Assembly (NCBI GenBank): GCA_021779665.1
Contig: JAJYAG010000051.1
Location: 1 to 38,010, forward strand
From: Bacteroidota bacterium
GTDB taxonomy: Bacteria > Bacteroidota > Bacteroidia > Bacteroidales > JAAUTT01
Length of the DNA: 38,010 nucleotides
Reading direction: 5' to 3'
Shown piece by piece: positions 15,710-23,298 of this stretch. The translations under genes and the position numbers were made by a program. Within the stretch, counting starts at the first letter, position 1. Each line of letters opens with the position of its first letter. Below the pieces are notes generated by a model, which had not been told where the DNA came from, searched no databases, and was given only the letters and a program-made list of their open reading frames with translations.

Positions 15710-16519
15710 TTATTTTAAAGCTTCGCGCATTTCTTTTGGCTTGTTTGTGGTGATTGCAGTTACACCCATTGCAATCAGTTTCTTTGCTACCACGGGATCA
15801 TCTACCGTCCAGGCTAAAAGTGGGATATTATTCTTTTTGCAAAGTGCTGCAACTTCAGGAGATATGGTTGTAAAGTTCAGATTTAATCCGTCTATCTTGT
15901 TTTCTCTTAAACGGGTTAATAACTCTTCAAATATTTGAGGTGTTACCTTGCTTGAGAGATAGTATGCGGGAATGTCGGGCATTACATTTTTCACGTCTAC
16001 CAATGCGTCAAAATCAAACGATATGATGATGCATTGCTTCTTTTTCCCCGACTTTTCAATTTGATCTTTCAGCAAGGGAACAAGTTCCTTGTTGCTTTTA
16101 ATTTCAATCACAAGCTTCTGCTTTTTCGGAATCAGTTCCAGAATTTCTGAAAGAAAAGGGACTTTCTCACCCTTAAATTCAGCAGCTTTCCAGCTCCCTG
16201 CATCCAGTTTCCTTAAGGTATCGGAGGTGGTGGTAGCAATTTTGTAATCTTTGCCGGTTGTACGTTTTGTTCCGGCATCGTGCATTACCATTATCTTTTT
16301 ATCCGCCGAAAGGTGAATGTCGATCTCAACAGCATCTGCTTTTTGTTGCCATCCTAATTTAGCTGATGCAATTGTGTTTTCGGGAGCATGGAAGGAAGCT
16401 CCGCGATGAGCGATGATTTTTACTTTTTTTAAATCCGTTTTCTGAGCCTGTATTGCAGAAGTTGAGAAAAAAACCAGACAGACTGTTGTTGCTGTCATAA
16501 TCACTGTCTTTAACATCAT
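15710..16519 (-). CDS. Secreted glycerophosphodiester phosphodiesterase
   Basis: GDPD enzymes hydrolyse glycerophosphodiesters, released from phospholipids, to glycerol-3-phosphate and an alcohol. The 269-residue protein has a signal peptide (MMLKTVIMTATTVCLVFFSTSAIQA in part) and a TIM-barrel GDPD domain. Catalytic blocks are IAHRGASFHAPENT (His-Arg-Gly and Glu-Asn), VEIDIHLSADKKIMVMHD (Glu, Asp and His of the metal site) and VIEIKSN. The C-terminal ITTNKPKEM block is also typical. It should be periplasmic. Its ATG overlaps the stop of the upstream EEP-family gene by 4 bp (ATGA), so the two are translated together. Confidence 0.92.
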   Translation of the reverse strand: MMLKTVIMTATTVCLVFFSTSAIQAQKTDLKKVKIIAHRGASFHAPENTIASAKLGWQQKADAVEIDIHLSADKKIMVMHDAGTKRTTGKDYKIATTTSDTLRKLDAGSWKAAEFKGEKVPFLSEILELIPKKQKLVIEIKSNKELVPLLKDQIEKSGKKKQCIIISFDFDALVDVKNVMPDIPAYYLSSKVTPQIFEELLTRLRENKIDGLNLNFTTISPEVAALCKKNNIPLLAWTVDDPVVAKKLIAMGVTAITTNKPKEMREALK

Positions 16520-17355
16520 TTATTGTTTTTAATTTTTACCATAACGGGGAAATGGTCCGACGGATACCGGCCATTATAGGTGTTTGTAAGAATTCCGTAT
16601 TTCTGAACTTCAAACTGTTTTGTGAGGAAAATGTGATCAATGCGACCTTCGGGCTTTCCGTTTACGTTAAAACCATTGAATGTTCCGTTCGGAGCCAGTT
16701 TCACTTCGGCAATATCGTATGAATCTCTCAGAAAGCCTGAATTCTTTAGCAGTAAATAGCTTTCATTTTTTTCGTCGATGTTAAAATCTCCTGTAAGTAT
16801 GGCAGGATTTTTACCTGCTATTTCGGGTATTTTCGAAAGGAGCAGCTTTGCACTCTCCATTCTTGCCTGAACTCCTTTATGGTCAAAATGTATATTGAAA
16901 ACAAAGAATGTAAACTTAGATTTTCGGTCGCTGAATTTTCCCCAGGTGCAAATGCGCGGGAGAGCAGCATCCCAGCCTACATTGGGTTTGTCGGTTTCTG
17001 TCGATAGCCAGAATGTACCTTTATCCAGAAGCTTAAATTGAGAGGTTTTAAAGAAAATTGCTGCGTATTCACCGGCTTCCTGACCGTCCGTACGACCAAC
17101 GCCTATATAATCATATTCAGGTAAAACTGAAATCAGATCGCCCAGCTGGTGTTTTAAACCTTCCTGCGTTCCAAAAATATCGAAATTGTAAAACTTCACC
17201 AGGTCGGCGAGGTGAGTATAACGGTTCTTCCAAAGATCGAGCGAGTCGCCCGGATTATCATAACGGAGGTTGTAAGTAGCAATGGTATACGTTTGTGCAC
17301 CTGAAAATGAGTAAACGAATATCAACAGTACGGTTGTAAAAAGGAATCGGATCAT
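16516..17355 (-). CDS. Secreted endonuclease/exonuclease/phosphatase family hydrolase
   Basis: The 279-residue protein has a signal peptide ending at SGAQ and a complete EEP (DNase I-like) fold. Motifs are ATYNLRYDN (Asn), FGTQEGLKHQL (metal-binding Glu), FFVFNIHFDHKG (His), ILTGDFNI (Asp and Asn), GRIDHIFL and the final YPSDHFPVMV (Asp-His pair). Exported members act as phosphodiesterases on phospholipids, inositol phosphates or DNA; the substrate is not fixed by sequence. The 4-bp overlap with a secreted GDPD suggests a joint role in breaking down lipid headgroups for phosphate or glycerol, which is inference. Confidence 0.85.
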   Translation of the reverse strand: MIRFLFTTVLLIFVYSFSGAQTYTIATYNLRYDNPGDSLDLWKNRYTHLADLVKFYNFDIFGTQEGLKHQLGDLISVLPEYDYIGVGRTDGQEAGEYAAIFFKTSQFKLLDKGTFWLSTETDKPNVGWDAALPRICTWGKFSDRKSKFTFFVFNIHFDHKGVQARMESAKLLLSKIPEIAGKNPAILTGDFNIDEKNESYLLLKNSGFLRDSYDIAEVKLAPNGTFNGFNVNGKPEGRIDHIFLTKQFEVQKYGILTNTYNGRYPSDHFPVMVKIKNNK

Positions 17356-17479
17356 TTTTTAGCAGTTTTGGTTTCAATCGTGCGCAATTTAAGGAAAACA
17401 ACGAAAAACTTGGCTATGAGTTCAATTTTAATATTGTTCTTTGAACTTAAGAGTGCGAAAAAATTTATAAGATCCGAAC

Positions 17480-17516
17480 TCCCTTCTTCCTTGGGGAGAA
17501 GGGCAGGGGTGAGGGC
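17480..17516. repeat. Short palindromic intergenic repeat
   Basis: CCCTTCT (17481-17487) and AGAAGGG (17497-17503) form a stem with a 9-nt loop, followed by GCAGGGGTGAGGG. This G-rich hairpin-plus-tail is like dispersed REP-type elements I know from Bacteroidota and cyanobacteria. Only one copy is present here. Confidence 0.45.
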
Positions 17517-17604
17517 ATTGTTTTAAATTTTTACATTTTTCTTAAAATATTTTCCCGGCTCGTTCGTCTACCTCAATAAAAGTGTAATTTTAATAACACA
17601 CCAA

Positions 17605-18180
17605 TTGGACTCAACGGTCAGCGTGACGCAAAAATTAAATATTACTCAGGTTATCAGGGATTATGGGAAAAGGCTGAAAGCTTTTATTCATAAAAGAGTT
17701 CGTTCCCTTGAAGATTCTGAGGATATTCTGCAGGAAGTATACGTTCAGCTTGCTGAAGCAGACCGGATGATGAAACCTATCGATCAGATCTCGGGTTGGC
17801 TTTTTACCGTGGCGCGCAGCAGAATTGCCGACCTATACAGGAAGAAAAAATCGTCTAAGTTTTCCGATATGCTTTTTGATGACGATGATGATGTACGGAT
17901 GGATGAACTTGGAATGGTGCTGGCCGACATGGACAATGGTAATCCCGAAGAACTTTATCTGCAATCGTTGATAAGGGACGAATTCGAAACTGCGCTGAGC
18001 GAACTTCCACCTGAGCAAAGACTTGTGTTTGAAATGAACGAACTTTTGGACATTCCTTTCAAAGATATTTCGGAGCAAACCGGCGAACCGTTGAATACGT
18101 TAATTTCCCGGAAGCGTTACGCTGTGCTCTATCTGCGAAAGCGTCTCCAGCATCTTTATAATGAATTTTTAAATTATTAA
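17605..18180 (+). CDS. Sigma-70 family (ECF-type) RNA polymerase sigma factor
   Basis: The 191-residue protein has sigma region 2 (about residues 14-85: LKAFIHKRVRSLEDSEDILQEVYVQL, then ISGWLFTVARSRIADLYRKKK) and region 4 (about 130-185: LSELPPEQRLVFEMNELLDI and FKDISEQTGEPLNTLISRKR, the DNA-binding helix-turn-helix). An acidic linker DDDDDVRMDEL lies between. It should direct polymerase to a small stress regulon. There is no anti-sigma gene of the usual FecR or zinc-finger type; instead two small genes follow within 3 bp and by a 1-base overlap. The start is uncertain: TTG 17605 gives the full length, and GTG 17623 is an alternative; no ATG is available before region 2. A -7-like TAATTTTA lies at 17585-17592. 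Confidence 0.85.
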   Translation: MDSTVSVTQKLNITQVIRDYGKRLKAFIHKRVRSLEDSEDILQEVYVQLAEADRMMKPIDQISGWLFTVARSRIADLYRKKKSSKFSDMLFDDDDDVRMDELGMVLADMDNGNPEELYLQSLIRDEFETALSELPPEQRLVFEMNELLDIPFKDISEQTGEPLNTLISRKRYAVLYLRKRLQHLYNEFLNY

Positions 18181-18183
18181 AAT

Positions 18184-18528
18184 ATGAAAACATTTTTCAA
18201 AAAAAGATGGTACTTTTTTATACCACTCATTATCCTTGGAATTACAGCTTTTGGGTTTCTTACCATGTCTTTGTGGAATTACCTGATGCCTGCTATATTC
18301 CATTTGCCGGCAATTACATTCTGGCAAGCTATCGGTTTATTGGTGCTTTCCCGTATTCTTTTTGGTTGCGGGCCTCGCCCAGGCGGGCATCATCGCCACC
18401 ATCCATGGGGCGGGCACTTTCGCGACAAGCTCGCTAAAATGACTCCCGAAGAGCGGGAGCAGTTTTATCAGAAGTGGCATTCACGCTGTCATCCCGGTTT
18501 TCAAAGGGATAATTCCTCAGAACAATAA
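18184..18528 (+). CDS. Small His-rich membrane protein, putative metal/stress sensor
   Basis: The 114-residue protein has two membrane spans (about residues 9-31 and 41-61) and a soluble tail of about 50 residues. The tail has a His cluster (HHRHHPWGGHF), two further His residues with a Cys (WHSRCHPG), and the block LAKMTPEEREQFYQKW, which recalls the LTPEQR helix of Spy/CnrX-type periplasmic metal sensors. It follows the sigma factor after 3 bp, so it may restrain or sense for that sigma factor, as CnrY/CnrX do. This is inference from order and composition; I know no exact family. Membrane topology of the tail is not settled. Confidence 0.65.
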   Translation: MKTFFKKRWYFFIPLIILGITAFGFLTMSLWNYLMPAIFHLPAITFWQAIGLLVLSRILFGCGPRPGGHHRHHPWGGHFRDKLAKMTPEEREQFYQKWHSRCHPGFQRDNSSEQ

Positions 18529-18752
18529 TGGTTCAGTTCATGGAAATTCTGGTTTTTAAAACAAATATTCAATTAAGAGAAGACATTCAAAAGGTTGGGA
18601 ATATCTTGATGAAGGAAAAAGATATTCTCGCCTGGAATGTCGATACCGATGATTGTGACATGGTTTTACGTGTTGAAGCCGCAACCGATATCACCCGTAA
18701 AGTAGAATTTCTGGTTACCGATGCGGGTTATCATTGCTGCGAATTAAGTTAG
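18528..18752 (+). CDS. Small HMA-like (copper-chaperone-fold) protein without CxxC
   Basis: The 74-residue protein fits a ferredoxin-like beta-alpha-beta-beta-alpha-beta plan: strand MEILVFKTNI, helix LREDIQKVGNILMK, strand ILAWNVDTD, strand MVLRVEAA, helix TRKVEFLVTDAG, end strand YHCCELS. This is the shape of heavy-metal-associated domains, but the metal-binding CxxC loop is missing; a Cys pair sits instead at the C-terminus. Its ATG shares one base with the stop of the His-rich gene (TAATG), so coupling is likely. A second ATG at 18540 would give the neater N-terminus MEILVFKTNI. It is the third gene of the sigma factor operon. Confidence 0.65.
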   Translation: MVQFMEILVFKTNIQLREDIQKVGNILMKEKDILAWNVDTDDCDMVLRVEAATDITRKVEFLVTDAGYHCCELS

Positions 18753-18786
18753 AGTTGGCGTCAGACCTCTGCAAATACTGGCTGTT

Positions 18787-18867
18787 GGCAGAGGACCGAG
18801 GTCCGTGGACTGTCGACTTAATTTTTTTGGCTGTTTGCTGTGGTCCGTCAACCGACGTCTGTCGACT
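18787..18867. repeat. Two blocks of degenerate heptamer repeats with small palindromes
   Basis: Block 1 (18787-18821) and block 2 (18840-18867) are built of 7-bp units such as GTCCGTG, GACTGTC and GACGTCT, and both end in a unit containing GTCGACT. A 12-bp palindrome (GGACCGAGGTCC, 18793-18804) and an inverted pair CCTCTGC (18766-18772)/GCAGAGG (18788-18794) overlap block 1. It fills the gap between the HMA-like gene and the oxidoreductase gene. Confidence 0.55.
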
Positions 18868-18909
18868 AAAATTTTGACTTCTTCTCAAATTCTTTTCCCC
18901 AAAGTGTTT

Positions 18910-18917
18910 TACTTTTG
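18910..18917 (+). promoter_or_regulatory. -7 element for the oxidoreductase gene
   Basis: TACTTTTG is an exact TAnnTTTG, 22 bp before ATG 18940. No -33 TTTG is found at 19-21 bp. Confidence 0.45.
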
Positions 18918-18939
18918 GAGAAACTGAAAAACAGAAGCC

Positions 18940-20022
18940 ATGTCAACATTTACAATCGGATTTTTAGGTGCTGGCGGTATTGCCAGATCACATGCATTTG
19001 CACTATCAGCATTAAAATTTTACTATCCCGATGCTCCTGAAATTATTCTGGCCAATGTTCATTCAGCAAGAGCTGAGAGTCGCGAGGCTTTTGCTCGTCA
19101 ATATGGCTTTAACAGGGCGGTTGATTTCGACACATTTATTCAGAACAGCTCGCTTGATACTGTCTTCATCCTTGGCCCCAATCATATCCATTATCCTCAT
19201 CTTAAGGCAGCTTTAAAAATGCCTTCTGTAAAGCGCATTTATCTTGAAAAGCCTGTTTGTTCCAGTGCCAACGAGGAAGAACAGATGAAACAACTTCTGA
19301 AAGAACACGGTGCCAATCAGAAAATTCAGGTAGGCTTTCAGATGACTCAAACCTCTGCAATTCAGGAAGCTTTGAAGATGTGGAACAGCGGTAAACTTGG
19401 ACGACCCGTTCATTTTAACTTTACACTGAAACATGGCGATTATCTGCAGAAGTCGTACCGCGAAAAGCGGGCAACTCGTCTCACTCCGGCTCCCGATGGG
19501 GGAGCCATGGCCGATCTTGGCTCGCATGCAGTTAGCCTGGCAATGGCTTTTTTGGGCGAGAACCTCAAAATTGCCCATGCAATACAGGCCGGATCTTTTG
19601 AAGATGTTCCCGCTGGTTCCGATCTTTTTTCCGAAATTTCGGTTATTGATACCACCACAAAAGCTGCCGGAACTATTTCGGGAAGCCGCGTAAGTTCTGG
19701 TACCGGCGACCTGATGGCATTCGAGATTTATGCCGAAAAAGGCACCCTAAAATATTCATCGCATATACCCGATACTTTTGAGTATTATCTGGAAGAAACC
19801 GGTAACTGGACAAAGGTGTTTACCGGCAGCAACTATCAGCCGGCAACCAGTTTTCCTTCGGCTCATGTTCCAGGCGGATGGTTAAGGTCGCTTATCCATG
19901 CGCATTACGTGTTTTTAACCGGCTATTCAAATAGCTTCGTACCTGATTTGAAGCATGGGTTAGCTGTACAACGGATAGTGAGGGAAAGCGCTGATTTTAT
20001 GGAGAAGTTTAGAAATGGTTGA
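18940..20022 (+). CDS. Gfo/Idh/MocA family NAD(P)-dependent oxidoreductase
   Basis: The 360-residue cytosolic protein has an N-terminal Rossmann domain with GFLGAGGIARSHAFAL (GxGGxxxxH variant of the dinucleotide loop), the ILGPNHIHYPHLKAAL helix and the catalytic EKPVCSS (EKP motif, Lys for hydride transfer). The C-terminal alpha/beta domain includes the conserved GGAMADLGSHAVSLAMAFLG, whose His is part of the active site. Family members oxidise or reduce sugar and cyclitol hydroxyls; the substrate is unknown. There is no signal peptide. The gene stands alone, with a -7 element close upstream. The final helices (HGLAVQRIVRESADFM) are as in most members, so the gene is full-length. Confidence 0.9.
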   Translation: MSTFTIGFLGAGGIARSHAFALSALKFYYPDAPEIILANVHSARAESREAFARQYGFNRAVDFDTFIQNSSLDTVFILGPNHIHYPHLKAALKMPSVKRIYLEKPVCSSANEEEQMKQLLKEHGANQKIQVGFQMTQTSAIQEALKMWNSGKLGRPVHFNFTLKHGDYLQKSYREKRATRLTPAPDGGAMADLGSHAVSLAMAFLGENLKIAHAIQAGSFEDVPAGSDLFSEISVIDTTTKAAGTISGSRVSSGTGDLMAFEIYAEKGTLKYSSHIPDTFEYYLEETGNWTKVFTGSNYQPATSFPSAHVPGGWLRSLIHAHYVFLTGYSNSFVPDLKHGLAVQRIVRESADFMEKFRNG

Positions 20023-20119
20023 TGTAATTTCTTTCACATTTAATTAATTATTGCAATTAGGTTGGTGAATTATTAATTTAGCCTTTGATTTAATGTGTTA
20101 AATAAAATATAGCACAAAT

Positions 20120-20338
20120 ATGGTTAGGACATTTTTAAAGCCAGATAATCAAAATATTTCAATCCGGTTGCCTCAGAGTTTTATTGGAAAACGGATTGAA
20201 GTGATTGCTTTTATTGTTGACGAGACTAATGATGACCAAATTATAAGTGATCCTGTTCAAACATATTTTGCCAGCGAAAAAGTATTATCTAAAGACTGGT
20301 TAACACCTGAAGAAGAAAATGCATGGAAAGATTTGTAA
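20120..20338 (+). CDS. Antitoxin-like protein of a PemK/MazF-type pair
   Basis: The 72-residue protein starts MVRTFLKPDNQNISIRLP, a strand-rich lead with the SIRLPQSFIGKRIEVIAFI block seen in small DUF2281-like or AbrB-like antitoxins. It ends in the acidic helix WLTPEEENAWKDL, likely the toxin-wrapping tail. The next gene starts inside it, overlapping by 16 bp in another frame, which is usual for toxin-antitoxin pairs. Antitoxin identity rests mainly on size and position; the fold is a guess. It probably binds its own promoter in the AT-rich 97-bp gap upstream. Confidence 0.7.
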   Translation: MVRTFLKPDNQNISIRLPQSFIGKRIEVIAFIVDETNDDQIISDPVQTYFASEKVLSKDWLTPEEENAWKDL

Positions 20339-20655
20339 AAGGTGATGTTGTAGTTATTCCATTCCCGTTTTCTGATTTATCAGGCTCGAAAAGGAGACCA
20401 GCTTTTGTTTTAGCCGATCTGCCCGGAGATGATATTATTCTTTGCCAGATTACTTCGCAAAGCGTTAATGATAGATACGCCATAGAGCTGGATAGTTCTC
20501 ACTTTATATCGGGAAGCTTGCCCGTATCCTCCTATATAAGACCAACCCGCATATTTACCGCAGACAAAAACCTTATAATTCGCAGGGCAGGAAAAGTTAA
20601 TGAAGCTATCCTGGGTGTTGTGGTTAAATGTATTATGGATATTTTCTGCAAATAA
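20323..20655 (+). CDS. Type II toxin, PemK/MazF-like endoribonuclease
   Basis: MazF/PemK toxins cut mRNA in single strands. The 110-residue length and SH3-like barrel match: MERFVKGDVVVIPFPFSDLSGSKRRPAFVLAD has the GD-V-x-PF-x-DL start and the Lys-Arg-Arg-Pro loop with the catalytic Arg. DDIILCQITSQ provides the second catalytic position, and SYIRPTRIFTADKNLIIRRAGKV the C-terminal half. The ATG lies 16 bp inside the end of the antitoxin gene. The gene is intact and ends 16 bp before the convergent HTH gene. Such pairs are often gained by transfer, but composition here is like the surroundings. Confidence 0.88.
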   Translation: MERFVKGDVVVIPFPFSDLSGSKRRPAFVLADLPGDDIILCQITSQSVNDRYAIELDSSHFISGSLPVSSYIRPTRIFTADKNLIIRRAGKVNEAILGVVVKCIMDIFCK

Positions 20656-20671
20656 TAAGGGAATATTCAGT

Positions 20672-21658
20672 TTAGTTCATTTTGGTTAATAGCCTACCTA
20701 CTTTTTGCTGCAGCCCGTTAAAATACTTGAACCGCTCCCGCTCCGAAGCTCCTGACAACAATATCGATCGGCTTATGGACGACTCCAGCCAGTTATTGGC
20801 TTCCTTGCAAAACAATTCATTGTTGGTCGAGAGACTGTTAATTGTAAATAGCTTTATAACACAGGTTATATTATTATCTCTTCTAAACAAACCAAAACTG
20901 TTCTCGAGATCGGTTTCGCTGATATAGAATTTAAAGGTGTTCTGGCTGCCCTGGCCTTTATAGCCCTTCTCTACCCATTGTCTTATATTTTCTACCATTT
21001 GCACCAACTGGTTGCACAATAACTTATAGGTTTCTTCCTTTTCGAAAGAACCGATATCGTAATAAAAATCGAGTAATCTAACGATTGGATCTAGGGTGTT
21101 GATTGTCCAGATTTCGGTTGAAGGAATAGCAGTATAATCCGTAAATATCTTGTCGTAACAAGGAAAGAAATTCGATTGATCGATATTGCTGAGGAATGTC
21201 TCGAACTTCTCTTTATGATTATAAGCAGTATTGTTCCAGGCAAATAGCTTGAAAATGGTAAGTTCTTTAAACGGCATAAAATGAAAAACCGGAACATCGG
21301 TTGCCGAGAAAATAATCTCTTTTTCTTTGCCTTGCTTCACCATCTCAACCGATTTTGAGAATCGCTGCATGTATGCCAGATAATTGCTCTGGTCGCGGAT
21401 ATCGAGGGTTGTGTAGTTGAAAATTGTTCCTTGCGATTTAACGGCAAATATCGAATCGAGTGAAATATTAAATGTTTGGCAAATCGTATTCAGTTCATCG
21501 ATGTCGAACCGTTTTTCTCCCCTGAGTCTCCGGTATGCCGCATCCTGACTAATATTCAGGAGATCGGAAATTTCATCTACAAGCGATTGTTGAGGGGAAA
21601 TGCGGTCTTTCAGCAGCGAAATCAATATGGCTTGGGTGTCATTAGTTGCTAAATTCAT
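20672..21658 (-). CDS. HTH transcriptional regulator with large unknown C-terminal domain
   Basis: Residues about 18-72 of this 328-residue protein form an XRE-like helix-turn-helix: SLVDEISDLLNISQDAAYRRLRGEKRFDIDELNTICQTFNIS, here with its recognition helix DAAYRRLRG. The remaining 255 residues have no family I can name. They include strand-rich FKFYISETDLENSFGLF and helices with aromatic residues, which could form a ligand or protein interaction domain. Members of this HTH-plus-long-tail type are frequent in Bacteroidota. There is no membrane span. It is convergent with the toxin-antitoxin pair and divergent from the S41 peptidase at 21888; control of that gene is possible but not shown. 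Confidence 0.7.
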   Translation of the reverse strand: MNLATNDTQAILISLLKDRISPQQSLVDEISDLLNISQDAAYRRLRGEKRFDIDELNTICQTFNISLDSIFAVKSQGTIFNYTTLDIRDQSNYLAYMQRFSKSVEMVKQGKEKEIIFSATDVPVFHFMPFKELTIFKLFAWNNTAYNHKEKFETFLSNIDQSNFFPCYDKIFTDYTAIPSTEIWTINTLDPIVRLLDFYYDIGSFEKEETYKLLCNQLVQMVENIRQWVEKGYKGQGSQNTFKFYISETDLENSFGLFRRDNNITCVIKLFTINSLSTNNELFCKEANNWLESSISRSILLSGASERERFKYFNGLQQKVGRLLTKMN

Positions 21659-21835
21659 AAAAGCAGAGAAAAAGATTTGCGAAAATCAATAATCTGGAAC
21701 AAAGTTCCGGGCAAGGTAATTGATTTGCGCAAAAAAACCAAGTTTAACCTTTATCCTTCTGCCCCCATTTTCAAACTTCCCTAAGCCTGTGTTCATGTCG
21801 CCAGAAATCAATTTTATAACTGTGGCTCACTCTTC

Positions 21836-21843
21836 TACATTTG
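21836..21843 (+). promoter_or_regulatory. -7 element for the S41 peptidase gene
   Basis: TACATTTG matches TAnnTTTG exactly and lies 44 bp before ATG 21888. Confidence 0.4.
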
Positions 21844-21887
21844 TGAAATCATTAACCTATTGTTTTACCATCCAAAATTCTTAAGAT

Positions 21888-23225
21888 ATGTCAAAAAGTA
21901 TGCTCGTAGTTATTTTAGTATTCTCGGCCATTACGGTTCTCAGGGGACAACCGGCGGAGCTCAATAGAACCTTTTGGAATGCAACATTGTCCGATAGCAC
22001 CCAGCTGCGTTTAACTTATTCCCAAAAGGGGAACCGCTTTAAATTGTATTCACGACCGGGGAGCTCAAAAGCTGTTTTGGGAAATAAATACATTTTAGCC
22101 AGGTTAGCCCGAAAAGTTGAAAATCACAGTATTGAGATTTCCGGGAAAGTTAATTACCGAAATGATACCGCCTATCTTCAGGGAACTTATCGAAGTCTGA
22201 CTTCCGAACGGGATTTTTCAGGCTTTATTTACGGAAAGGCGCTAAACGCCAAAGTCGGACAGAACTCTCTTCAGGGTAAACTTACTGAACAATATCAACC
22301 AGCAAGGGATTATCATGCAATTGCCAGGGCAGCAATAGATACTTCGCGTTGTTATCTGTTCGATCCTGCTATTTTGAAGGGTGAAGCCTGGATTAGCTTC
22401 GAGGAAAAAGTTCTCCGGTTATCGTCTGTGGTGGCCGATGATTATGAGTTTGAGAATATGTATAACCTGAATGCTCAGAATCTGCCCTTCTCACATTATG
22501 GAATCAGACTGAACAAACCTCCCAAAAAAGCTGGCGGAAGTAGAAACGATGCTCCGACAAGCAAGTTCGAACTCAAAAAGATAAATACCAATACAGTGTT
22601 ATTTTCCGTAAGAACTTTCAGTGCCTCGGCCGATGAAATTCAACCTTATATTGATACCCTGAGAAACCTTAAGATTGATAATTTAATTATTGACCTTCGC
22701 GGCAATACCGGTGGAACCATTGCATCAGCCCTGCCTCTTGCTCGCTTTCTCTTTAAGGATACCCTGTACGGTGGGGTGTTTATCACCCAGAAATATTTCA
22801 AAACCCATGATCAGCTTCCTTCAGTTGACGCATACAAACATTTTGATATTTTCAGTGAAGCTAGTTTCGAGTTAATTATCAAAGGCATCCATACAACCGA
22901 AGGGTTGTGCCTGGTCGTTTATCCTGAGAAATATCCATTTCCCGGAAAGGTTTACATTCTTACAAACGGCTCAACAGGCAGTACCTGCGAACCTTTGGTT
23001 TATGGTCTGAAACATTCCAAAAGAGCTACTGTTGTTGGAGAAAAAACCTATGGAGGTATGTTAAATGGCGAGCAGTTCAATATTACTAAAAACTTCCGGT
23101 TATGGGTTCCTACGGCCGATTACTATACCAGTGATGGTAAAAAGATTGACAGGGTAGGAGTGATGCCGGATGTTGTTTGCAAGTCGGAGGAGGCCCTGGA
23201 GAAAACGCTTGGGTTGATAAACTAG
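21888..23225 (+). CDS. Secreted S41 (tail-specific/CPP-like) peptidase family protein
   Basis: The 445-residue product starts with a signal peptide (MSKSMLVVILVFSAITVLRG, then Q). Residues about 25-250 are an N-terminal beta-rich region without clear family. The C-terminal half is an S41 clan domain: LIIDLRGNTGGTIASALPLARFLF, the serine block YILTNGSTGSTCEPLVYGLK and the lysine-side block TVVGEKTYGGMLNGEQFNI, ending with DRVGVMPDVV. The Ser-Lys dyad type is therefore plausible, with Ser in GSTCEP. No PDZ domain is evident. It should act in the periplasm; the substrate is unknown. The stop lies 54 bp from the convergent M24 gene's stop, with a heptamer repeat between and into it. Confidence 0.85.
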   Translation: MSKSMLVVILVFSAITVLRGQPAELNRTFWNATLSDSTQLRLTYSQKGNRFKLYSRPGSSKAVLGNKYILARLARKVENHSIEISGKVNYRNDTAYLQGTYRSLTSERDFSGFIYGKALNAKVGQNSLQGKLTEQYQPARDYHAIARAAIDTSRCYLFDPAILKGEAWISFEEKVLRLSSVVADDYEFENMYNLNAQNLPFSHYGIRLNKPPKKAGGSRNDAPTSKFELKKINTNTVLFSVRTFSASADEIQPYIDTLRNLKIDNLIIDLRGNTGGTIASALPLARFLFKDTLYGGVFITQKYFKTHDQLPSVDAYKHFDIFSEASFELIIKGIHTTEGLCLVVYPEKYPFPGKVYILTNGSTGSTCEPLVYGLKHSKRATVVGEKTYGGMLNGEQFNITKNFRLWVPTADYYTSDGKKIDRVGVMPDVVCKSEEALEKTLGLIN

Positions 23226-23270
23226 TTTTAGTTTAGATTGCTCTGCTGCTTATATGCATGGCTGTTAAGT

Positions 23271-23298
23271 CTTACGACTTACGACCTACGACTAACTA
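23271..23298. repeat. Heptamer repeat that supplies a stop codon
   Basis: Four 7-bp units: CTTACGA twice, CCTACGA, CTAACTA. On the minus strand they encode the last residues (VSRRS) and the TAA stop (23279-23281) of the M24 peptidase gene, so the repeat extends into the coding region. Confidence 0.75.
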
